Source: Photobacterium sp. TLY01 (GTDB taxonomy: Bacteria; Pseudomonadota; Gammaproteobacteria; Enterobacterales; Vibrionaceae). Taken from it: 64,000 bases of DNA. The stretch covers positions 434,001-498,000 of the forward strand of contig NZ_CP090364.1 in assembly GCF_021432065.1 (NCBI RefSeq), in the 5' to 3' direction. The position numbers were made by a program, and so were the translations under genes. This document shows positions 57,368-64,000 of the stretch, piece by piece; position 1 is the stretch's first letter; every line of letters starts with the position of its first letter. The notes under the pieces are model-generated. The model saw only the letters and a list, made by a program, of their open reading frames with translations. It did no database searches and was not told where the DNA came from.

Positions 57368-57508
57368 GAGTGATATTGTCCTTATTCTGTGGTGAAAATA
57401 ACGGGCTATACAGCTTTCATCTGGCTAAAGCTTAAATCGCTCGCTATGATTTAGTAAATCTAATAATTTTTATGATTTATAAGAATTTCTAATAATTCGA
57501 GGGCTGAC

Positions 57509-58405
57509 ATGGAAGGACTGGATTATCGCTGGATACAGGCGCTGGATGCCGTGGTGTCTCAGCGGGGCTTTGAGCGGGCGGCAGAAATGCTGTGCATTAC
57601 TCAGTCTGCGGTCTCGCAACGGATAAAGCAGTTGGAAAAACACATGGCTCAGCCACTGCTGGTGCGGGAGCAGCCACCCAGACCTACACCGGCTGGCCAG
57701 AAATTACTGGGCCTGTACCGCCGTGTTCGTCTGCTGGAGCAAGAACTGCTGCCGGATATCCGTCCGGGAGAAAACAGCCAGCCACTGCAGATGTCGATTG
57801 CTTCAAATGCCGACAGCCTGGCCACCTGGCTGCTGCCGGCACTCAGTCCGCTGCTCAGGCAGCGACGTATCGAAATTAACCTGATGCTGGAAGATGAGAG
57901 CCGGACCCTCGACAGATTACGCAGCGGAGAAGTGGTCGGGGCCATCAGCATGGAAGCCACGCCAATGCCCGGTTGTGTGTCTGATTACCTTGGCCGAATG
58001 GATTATCTGTGCGTCGCCAGCCCGGATTTTCAGGCGCGGTATTTTGCGGAAGGGGTCAACCGCGAGGCGCTGATGCGCGCCCCGGCTGTGGCATTTGATC
58101 AGTATGATGATTTACATGAAGTCTTCATTCAGCAGCATTATAACCTGCCGCGTGGCAGCGTGCTGACCCACAGGGTCCGCTCCTCAGAGGCCTTCGTCAA
58201 ACTGGCACTGCAGGGCGTGGCATACTGCCTGATCCCTAAAATTCAGATAGAGTCAGAGTTGGACAGCGGCGGCTTGGTCAATCTGACCCCGGAGATCATG
58301 TTGACCCGCCGGATTTACTGGCATCACTGGGCGCTGGAAAGCGGCGTCTTTAGTGAAGTGACGGCTCAGTTACTGGCGCATGCCAGAAAGCGTCTGCCTC
58401 AGTAA
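57509..58405 (+). CDS. argP: LysR-type regulator ArgP (IciA)
   Basis: A 298-residue LysR regulator. The helix-turn-helix [20 protein letters not shown] (about residues 19-38) is followed by an effector domain binding arginine or lysine. It controls argO, which lies divergent, and lysine-linked genes. Length and order match E. coli ArgP (297). Confidence 0.94.
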   Translation: MEGLDYRWIQALDAVVSQRGFERAAEMLCITQSAVSQRIKQLEKHMAQPLLVREQPPRPTPAGQKLLGLYRRVRLLEQELLPDIRPGENSQPLQMSIASNADSLATWLLPALSPLLRQRRIEINLMLEDESRTLDRLRSGEVVGAISMEATPMPGCVSDYLGRMDYLCVASPDFQARYFAEGVNREALMRAPAVAFDQYDDLHEVFIQQHYNLPRGSVLTHRVRSSEAFVKLALQGVAYCLIPKIQIESELDSGGLVNLTPEIMLTRRIYWHHWALESGVFSEVTAQLLAHARKRLPQ

Positions 58406-58571
58406 GGAAGGCCAGCCAGTCAGCGAAGCGTGTGCAACTATTGATAATAGTCATTTTAATAAAATGATGTGCAAAATTTTTTGCGATCCCGGGATAATTT
58501 TTCTCAGCCCGGTGTCAAAAGCAGCAGAAGGCCAATGCGCTGAAACCTAACGTGATGATTTGGATGGTGTT

Positions 58572-59267
58572 ATGAAGAAAACCTTACTTGCTGTTTGTTT
58601 GAGTGGAGTGACGCTGATCAGTCCGTTGGCAATGGCAGAAGACAGCTTTCCCCGTCTGGAAACCATTGGTGTGGGGGAAATAACCGCTCAACCGGACATG
58701 GCTGTCTTTACCGTGGCGGTTGAAGAGAATCGTAAAACAGCTCAGGAAGCGAAACAGGCAGCCGACAAAGCCGTCACGGCCTTTATGGATCGCTTGCAAA
58801 AAAGTGGCGTGAAGCGGGCAGATATCGAAAGCGCCAATATTTATCTGCACCCACAGTACCACAGCAGCAACGATGCGCCCCCTGAACTGGTGGGTTATCA
58901 GGCGTCGCGGCAGGTCACTGTGACAGTCCGGGATTTGGAAAAACTGAATACCTATCTGGACAACGCGCTGGGTGACGGCATCAACCGGATTCAGAATATC
59001 GAGCTGAAAGTCAGCGATGCCGAGAAATACATGGAACAAGCCCGTCAGGCCGCCATCAAAGATGCGCAGAGTAAGGCGAAATCACTGGCGCAAGGCTTTG
59101 ATACCGATATTGATGGGGTGTGGAATATCCGTTATTTCGATCCGATGCCGCGTCCGGTGATGGGGCATATGAAAATGGATGCGGCGATGGAAACTCAGGC
59201 TACCTATCAGGATGCCGAGATTACTTTCCGTGACCGAGTGGAAGTGGTGTTCCGTCTGGAAAAATAA
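58572..59267 (+). CDS. yggE: SIMPL domain periplasmic protein (YggE-like)
   Basis: A 231-residue secreted protein with a signal peptide (MKKTLLAVCLSGVTLISPLA, cleavage near residue 22) and a SIMPL/DUF541 domain (ETIGVGEITAQPDMAVFTVAVEE-like start, then SANIYLHPQY). It is linked to oxidative stress defence in E. coli. The ATG at 58572 is used; a TTG four codons earlier is in frame but would spoil the signal. Confidence 0.9.
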   Translation: MKKTLLAVCLSGVTLISPLAMAEDSFPRLETIGVGEITAQPDMAVFTVAVEENRKTAQEAKQAADKAVTAFMDRLQKSGVKRADIESANIYLHPQYHSSNDAPPELVGYQASRQVTVTVRDLEKLNTYLDNALGDGINRIQNIELKVSDAEKYMEQARQAAIKDAQSKAKSLAQGFDTDIDGVWNIRYFDPMPRPVMGHMKMDAAMETQATYQDAEITFRDRVEVVFRLEK

Positions 59268-59285
59268 TCCAGTAGGCCAGATAGC

Positions 59286-59310
59286 AAAAAGCTCACCTCA
59301 GGGTGAGCTT
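59286..59310. terminator. Terminator shared by yggE and serA
   Basis: AAGCTCACC / GGTGAGCTT with a 4-base loop and A/T-rich flanks; stronger T tract in the serA direction. Confidence 0.85.
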
Positions 59311-59333
59311 CTTGGTTTCAGGTGGTTTGAAAA

Positions 59334-60563
59334 TTAGTGCAGAATACGGGCACGGATTGTACCGTCGATCGCCTTCAGCTTATTCAGTGCTTCTTCTGAG
59401 CGTTCGGTTTCTACGTCAATCACCACATAACCCAGTTCAGGGCTGGTTTGCAGGTACTGAGCTGCGATGTTAATACCTTCAGAGGCGAAAATTGTGGTGA
59501 TCTGATTCAGGATTCCCGGACGGTTTTCGTGAATGTGTAGCAGACGCGAACAGCCACGGTGCTCAGGTAAAGACACCTCAGGGAAGCCAACGGCCGACAC
59601 GGTTGAACCGTTGTCTGAGTATTTCACGATTTTGCCAGCCACTTCGATACCAATGTTTTGCTGGGCTTCCTGAGTCGAACCGCCGATGTGCGGCGTCAGG
59701 ATCACGTTATCAAAGCGTGTCAGCGGTGATTCGAACAGATCTTTGTTGGTTTTTGGCTCAACCGGGAAGACGTCAATCGCTGCGCCTGCCAGATGCTTGC
59801 TTTCCAGTGCGCTGCACAAGGCATCGATGTCGACGACTGTGCCGCGAGCGGCATTGATAAAGATCGAACCCGGTTTCATGCGCGCGAACTCTTCGGCACC
59901 CATCAGGTTCTGAGTGTCCAGTGTCTCTGGCACATGCAGGCTGATGACATCGGATTTATTGAGCAGCTCGCTCAGGGAATCCACCTGGGTTGCGTTCCCT
60001 AAAGTCAGCTTGTTTTCGATGTCATAGAAATACACATCCATACCCAGGTTTTCAGCCAGAATACTGAGCTGAGTCCCGATATGGCCATAGCCGATGATAC
60101 CCAGCTTCTTACCCCGGGCTTCATAAGAAGAATCTGCTGTTTTTTGCCACTCACCACGGTGGGCTTTAGCATTTTTTTCCGGAATGCCGCGGAGCAGCAG
60201 CAAAATTTCACCCAGTACCAGTTCGGCCACACTGCGGGTATTGGAGAAGGGGGCGTTAAAAACAGGAATACCACGACGGTTGGCTTCATTCAGATCAACC
60301 TGATTGGTACCAATGCAGAAACAGCCAACAGCAATCAGCTTTTTGGCAGCGTCAAAGACTTCTGCTGTCAGCTGGGTGCGGGAACGAATGCCAACAAAAT
60401 GGGCATCTTTGATCGCCTCAAGCAGCTCATCACCTGCCAGCGAGCCCTTATGATATTCAATATTCTCATAGCCGGCTTGTTTGAGTACTTCAAGTGCAGA
60501 GGGGTGAACGCCTTCCAGCAGCAGAACTTTAATTTTGTCTTTATCCAGCGAAACTTTTGCCAT
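59334..60563 (-). CDS. serA: D-3-phosphoglycerate dehydrogenase
   Basis: A 409-residue enzyme starting serine synthesis from 3-phosphoglycerate. The NAD motif LGIIGYGHIGTQLSILAENLG (about residues 155-175), catalytic Arg/Glu/His in FINAARGTVVD and LTPHIGGSTQEAQ, and a C-terminal ACT domain (LLHIHENRPGILNQI) for serine feedback inhibition are present. The start at 60563 (MAKVSLDKDKIK) gives E. coli-like length (410). Confidence 0.96.
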   Translation of the reverse strand: MAKVSLDKDKIKVLLLEGVHPSALEVLKQAGYENIEYHKGSLAGDELLEAIKDAHFVGIRSRTQLTAEVFDAAKKLIAVGCFCIGTNQVDLNEANRRGIPVFNAPFSNTRSVAELVLGEILLLLRGIPEKNAKAHRGEWQKTADSSYEARGKKLGIIGYGHIGTQLSILAENLGMDVYFYDIENKLTLGNATQVDSLSELLNKSDVISLHVPETLDTQNLMGAEEFARMKPGSIFINAARGTVVDIDALCSALESKHLAGAAIDVFPVEPKTNKDLFESPLTRFDNVILTPHIGGSTQEAQQNIGIEVAGKIVKYSDNGSTVSAVGFPEVSLPEHRGCSRLLHIHENRPGILNQITTIFASEGINIAAQYLQTSPELGYVVIDVETERSEEALNKLKAIDGTIRARILH

Positions 60564-60754
60564 GGTCCTTTTCCTTAAAAACAACAGGTATTCCATTCAG
60601 CAGGCAGGATATCGTGTGCATGCAACAGCACATTGTGATGTCGCACGGTGACAGGCGTACATCCTGTGTTGCCGTCTGGTGAGCTTAAACGATTGCGTTC
60701 ACATTAAAGTATCAAAATTTTCGACGAAGTGGCGAGAATATTACGAAATGGATA

Positions 60755-60783
60755 ATAAAAAACGGCATATATTATGCCGTTTC
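60755..60783 (-). terminator. Terminator of rpiA
   Basis: Leftward AAACGGCATA / TATGCCGTTT with a 3-base loop then TTTTATT, 33 bases past the rpiA stop. Confidence 0.9.
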
Positions 60784-60815
60784 GTCATCAAGCCTGATGA
60801 ATCGCGCTGAAACTG

Positions 60816-61475
60816 TTATTTCGTGACAGTTTTTACGCCATCAGGAGACCCGACCAGCAGAACATCCGCTCCGCGTTGGGCAAAAAGACCGACAGTAACC
60901 ACACCTGGCAGTGCATTAATCTTACTTTCCAGATCTTTTGCATCGGTGATCTTCAGGTTGTGTACATCTAAAATGATGTTGCCGTTATCTGTGATGACAC
61001 CTTCACGGTAGACAGGATCGCCGCCCAGCTTCACTAATTCACGGCCGATGAATGAACGGGCCATTGGAATCACTTCGACCGGAAGAGGGAAAGCACCCAA
61101 GACATCGACTTCTTTGGTATTGTCGACGATACAGATGAATTTTTTGGCAATTGCCGCCACAATTTTTTCGCGTGTCAGTGCCGCACCGCCGCCTTTGATC
61201 ATGTCAAAGTCAGGGTTGATTTCATCGGCACCATCCACGTAGATATCCAGCGCAGACACTTCATTGGCATCAAATACCGGAATACCGATAGCTTCCAGAC
61301 GCTGTGTTGACGCCACTGAGCTGGACACGGCGCCTTTGATTTCTTCTTTGCGGGTTGCCAGCGCATCGATGAAGTGATTGACGGTAGAACCGGTACCAAC
61401 GCCGACAATGCTGCCTTTGGTTACGTAGTCCAGGGCTGCCCAGCCAGCCGCTTTTTTCATTTCATCTTGTGTCAT
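60816..61475 (-). CDS. rpiA: Ribose-5-phosphate isomerase A
   Basis: A 219-residue pentose-phosphate enzyme. Motifs: [16 protein letters not shown] (about residues 24-39), [24 protein letters not shown] and [10 protein letters not shown]. The start at 61475 ([12 protein letters not shown]) gives the family length of 219; a longer upstream frame is not supported. serA lies downstream in the same direction but has its own ~250-bp leader. Confidence 0.96.
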   Translation of the reverse strand: MTQDEMKKAAGWAALDYVTKGSIVGVGTGSTVNHFIDALATRKEEIKGAVSSSVASTQRLEAIGIPVFDANEVSALDIYVDGADEINPDFDMIKGGGAALTREKIVAAIAKKFICIVDNTKEVDVLGAFPLPVEVIPMARSFIGRELVKLGGDPVYREGVITDNGNIILDVHNLKITDAKDLESKINALPGVVTVGLFAQRGADVLLVGSPDGVKTVTK

Positions 61476-61583
61476 GCTTTTTCCTCGTGATGGCCTATGG
61501 ATTGCGGAGCGCTGATTATAGCCGACCATTGCTACTCTGGCAGGTTAAAATCATGATGAAGATCCCTGTTTAGGGAACTGGTG

Positions 61584-62216
61584 TCAGCTTGATGACCAGC
61601 GATGATGCGCCGAAGGCGTGATAATGGCGGGCAGGGGCACATCCCAGGCCTCTGACGGCAGATGCCGGACCTGCTGGCAATCGTGAGCCAGCCCGAGTGG
61701 GCGAGGGCCAGTCCCGGTATGGTGCCACTGGCTTAAGGTGCGATCGTAATATCCGCCTCCCATGCCTAAGCGTTGTCCCTGTTCATCGAAGGCCACCAGT
61801 GGGGTGCAGATCAAATCCAATTCGTGTACGGGTTTCACCAGGCGGACATCCAGCACAGGTTCGGCAATCCCATAGCGGTTACAATGCATTTTGGTCTCAG
61901 GCCGGTAATGGAGAAACAGCAGATGACCTTTGCTGAAAGGATGGAGCACGGGCAGATAGACGTTCTTGTTCTGGTGCCACAGCCACTCGATTAACGGCTC
62001 GGTATCTAACTCACCGTCATTGTTGAGGTATAAAGCCACATGCTGCGACTGGCGAACCTCTCTGAGCTGACAAAAGCGGCTTAGCACAGCCTTACTTGCC
62101 TGTTCCTGTTGTTGCGGGGTCAGGGCCTGGCGCTTAAGGCGAACCTGCTGGCGAAGTTGCTGGCGTGTGGTTTGGGTTGTTTGTGCGGTGAAGCCTTGCG
62201 GGTGAGCTGCATCCAT
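61584..62216 (-). CDS. fau: 5-formyltetrahydrofolate cyclo-ligase
   Basis: A 210-residue ATP-dependent enzyme recycling 5-formyl-THF (also called ygfA). The start RQQLRQQVRLKRQALTPQQQ and the motif DEQGQRLGMGGGYYDRTL (about residues 150-167) are diagnostic. It lies directly downstream of the 6S RNA gene, with which it is co-transcribed in many proteobacteria. Confidence 0.93.
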   Translation of the reverse strand: MDAAHPQGFTAQTTQTTRQQLRQQVRLKRQALTPQQQEQASKAVLSRFCQLREVRQSQHVALYLNNDGELDTEPLIEWLWHQNKNVYLPVLHPFSKGHLLFLHYRPETKMHCNRYGIAEPVLDVRLVKPVHELDLICTPLVAFDEQGQRLGMGGGYYDRTLSQWHHTGTGPRPLGLAHDCQQVRHLPSEAWDVPLPAIITPSAHHRWSSS

Positions 62217-62285
62217 AACATTCTATGCCTGTCGTCGCCTGCTCAAAGAGAGAACTGCGGGCTGTGAGCAGAATAGAAAAAGAGG

Positions 62286-62468
62286 GGGTGCCCCAAGGTG
62301 CCGTTGCGAATTGTTGCCCTTGAACCAGACGTTCAAGGTGGATCGGCAACATTAACCGTAGGCTTCTCAGTCGTGCTGAGCATGCTCAATAGCTAATAAA
62401 AGCAAATCCTGGTTTTTTGCTTATCGGCTCGGGGACGTCGATTCGCTGACGCACACCCCAGGGTCAAT
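62286..62468 (-). ncRNA. ssrS: 6S RNA
   Basis: About 183 bases between zapA and fau, the conserved 6S site. Landmark blocks in leftward order match E. coli 6S: CCTGGGGTGTGCG, CCCCGAGCCGATA, GAGCATGCTC, CTGAGAAGCCT, ACCTTGAAC...GTTCAAGGG, and CGGCACCTTGGGG, whose ends pair to close the rod. 6S RNA mimics an open promoter and sequesters sigma-70 RNA polymerase in stationary phase. Ends are estimated to within a few bases. Confidence 0.92.
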
Positions 62469-62474
62469 TCATTA

Positions 62475-62777
62475 TCAACGTTGCGGTTGATTTTGCAATG
62501 CCTCAGTCAGAGTTTCTGTTAATTGGCCGATGCGCTCGGACAAAGAATCAGCATTGGTGTTAAATTCTTTTCGTTCATTATGCAGTTCACTGCAAATGTT
62601 CAGCCCGGTAAACATGAGTAACTGCTCCGGGTTGGATATTTTGGTTCGCTGTGACAGTTCATTCAGGCGGCTGTCAAAATCCGCCGCGGCTGCCCGTAAT
62701 GCTGTTTCCTGGCCAACGGGGCAATTTACCTTAATGGTACGGCCTAAAATTTCAATTTCAACTGCCTGCGAGCTCAT
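62475..62777 (-). CDS. zapA: Cell division protein ZapA
   Basis: A 100-residue FtsZ-ring stabiliser. The start VEIEILGRTIKVNCPVGQE matches the family, followed by a coiled-coil C-terminal half (LSERIGQLTETLTEALQ) for dimerisation. It lies upstream of 6S RNA and divergent from ygfB. Confidence 0.94.
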   Translation of the reverse strand: MSSQAVEIEILGRTIKVNCPVGQETALRAAAADFDSRLNELSQRTKISNPEQLLMFTGLNICSELHNERKEFNTNADSLSERIGQLTETLTEALQNQPQR

Positions 62778-63067
62778 AGCTGTTTTGTATCCGTGTCAGT
62801 CACTGTGAATTCGTGAAGCGAAGATCGGCCGCTAATATAGAAAAAGCCTATTTAACTTGCAAGCCTGCGACCTGTCGGTCTGAAATGCCCGCAAGAGAGA
62901 TGACAAATCTTCAACAGTTCGGCGTTATTTTTGCCGTTAAGCCAGCGAATGGCAGTAAAAATATCGACTCAATCAACCGCCTTTTGCTTTAGGTTAGCCT
63001 GAATCCAGCCTTAGTGGTAGCATATCACAAACCCATCTGACACCAATCTTATTAAGGTGAAAAGCCC

Positions 63068-63643
63068 ATGAGCGAAGTAAAATTGCCGGCTTATGAAGCG
63101 GTTGAAGCCGCGCTGAAAAGTCAGGCTCTGGCGGTGACGCCCTCAGAATTACACGGATTACTGACGGGCATGCTGTGCGGAGGATTACCCGCTGCCGGCG
63201 AGCACTGGATGGGGCCGATCTCAGATTACGCGAACAATGGCGAATCCCTGGGCGGTGATGCCAGAACACTGACGCAGCATCTGGTGGACATGACGTCGAA
63301 GGAATTGGCCGGTACGGGCTTTGAGGCGTCTTTGTTGCTACCAGATGATGAGGAAGATTTGATGGTTCGGGCAGAAGCTTTAAGTGAATGGGTGAACTGT
63401 TTTCTGTCCGGATTGGGTCTGATGGGTCTGAATCAGGAAAAGCTGCCGGCTTCGGTGCAGGAAGCGTTAGGTGATTTGCAGGATATTGCGCAGCTGGGGA
63501 TCGATGATGAGGATGATCTGGAAGAGCAGGCGGCGTTGTTTGAGCAGGTGATTGAGCATGTCCGGATGTGCGCGCTGACCTGTTATTTCGAGCTGGTGTC
63601 GCGGCACCAGTCTGGTCAGGGTGATGCGCCAACGCTGCACTGA
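63068..63643 (+). CDS. ygfB: YecA/YgfB family protein (UPF0149)
   Basis: A 191-residue acidic all-helical protein of the UPF0149 family (motifs SELHGLLTGMLCGG and EWVNCFLSGLGLMG). The function is not well defined. It is the first gene of the ygfB-ubiH unit; in E. coli pepP lies between them, while here ubiH follows after 26 bp. Confidence 0.92.
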   Translation: MSEVKLPAYEAVEAALKSQALAVTPSELHGLLTGMLCGGLPAAGEHWMGPISDYANNGESLGGDARTLTQHLVDMTSKELAGTGFEASLLLPDDEEDLMVRAEALSEWVNCFLSGLGLMGLNQEKLPASVQEALGDLQDIAQLGIDDEDDLEEQAALFEQVIEHVRMCALTCYFELVSRHQSGQGDAPTLH

Positions 63644-63669
63644 CAGGGTTGGTTTGAGGTAGGACAGAC

Positions 63670-64000
63670 ATGAAGCAGTATGATGTTGTCATTGCGGGTG
63701 GGGCCATGACAGGCGCCAGCCTGGCGTTGGCCCTGGATACCCTGAGCCAGGGGCACTTGCGCATTGCCGTTGTAGAAGCGGTTTCTCCTGAACAGACAGG
63801 CCACCCCGGTTATGATGCCCGCAGTATTGCCATGTCGTTAGGCTCCGTTCGTTTAATGGAGCAACTCGGTCTCTGGTCATCCCTGGCCGGTGAAGCCACG
63901 GCTATCTCCCGTATTCATGTCTCTGATCGGGGGCATCTCGGGCTGGCCCGGATGTCAGCCAGCGAGTACGGCCTCGGCGCGCTCGGTTATGTGATTGAAC
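63670..64000 (+). CDS. ubiH: 2-octaprenyl-6-methoxyphenol hydroxylase UbiH, N-terminal part
   Basis: The first ~110 residues of an FAD-dependent monooxygenase of ubiquinone synthesis; the frame is open to the window end. The FAD-binding GxGxxG-type start is DVVIAGGAMTGASLALAL (about residues 5-22), followed by PGYDARSIAMSLGSVRLMEQLG, which is UbiH-like. Position after ygfB supports UbiH over the paralogues UbiF and UbiI. AGGACAGAC precedes the ATG. Confidence 0.85.
   Translation, partial: MKQYDVVIAGGAMTGASLALALDTLSQGHLRIAVVEAVSPEQTGHPGYDARSIAMSLGSVRLMEQLGLWSSLAGEATAISRIHVSDRGHLGLARMSASEYGLGALGYVIE

Overview
The window is a 64 kb piece of a gammaproteobacterial chromosome, almost certainly Vibrionaceae and possibly the Photobacterium branch. 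The genus call is an inference. The evidence is a LitR/HapR/LuxR-type quorum-sensing regulator divergent from hpt, a possible Qrr pairing site over that regulator's ribosome binding site, pilT-pilU beside yggS-proC-yggT-yggU, a chitin-active LPMO and redundant tRNA gene arrays. Two long stretches keep gene orders also found in Escherichia coli: acnB-yacL, hpt-can-yadGH, panC-panB-folK-pcnB-gluQ-dksA-sfsA-thpR-hrpB-mrcB, and mltC-yggX-mutY-trmB through to zapA-ygfB-ubiH.

Layout. 1-4 kb: 3' end of acnB, yacL, and glnK-amtB with a sigma-54 promoter and an NtrC-like site. 4-8 kb: a Fur-box-preceded ferric iron ABC importer (fbpABC). 8-12 kb: litR, hpt, carbonic anhydrase, yadGH. 12-18.6 kb: a leftward block for pantothenate, folate, RNA polyadenylation, tRNA modification and stringent-response functions, in which pcnB appears to start at AUC. 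18.6-23.6 kb: hrpB and mrcB. 23.6-30.5 kb: the accessory region, with an HD-GYP protein, two tRNA operons (Phe, Asn, Thr; ten genes in all), and between them a chemoreceptor and an AA10 LPMO. 30.6-64 kb: conserved housekeeping genes (mltC, mutY, trmB, glsB, hemW, rdgB, proC, pilTU, ruvX, gshB, rsmE, endA, metK, epd-pgk-fbaA, mscS, argO/argP, serA, rpiA, 6S RNA, zapA, ygfB, start of ubiH).

The most unusual structure is in the tRNA arrays. Directly after the CCA end of every tRNA-Asn gene, and after one of four tRNA-Phe genes, lies a unit of about 106 bp. It ends with a second copy of the last 20 bases of that same tRNA (altered in one copy). Units on the two tRNA species differ in their tRNA-derived ends but share one GC-rich core placed where the T-loop should be, next to a 7-bp hairpin whose sequence varies while mostly keeping pairing. 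Comparing the paired operons gives a clean with/without case. The units resemble minimal insertions that use tRNA 3' ends as targets, or CCA-tailed tRNA-like RNAs co-transcribed with real tRNAs. A core without a recognisable tRNA end lies nearby.
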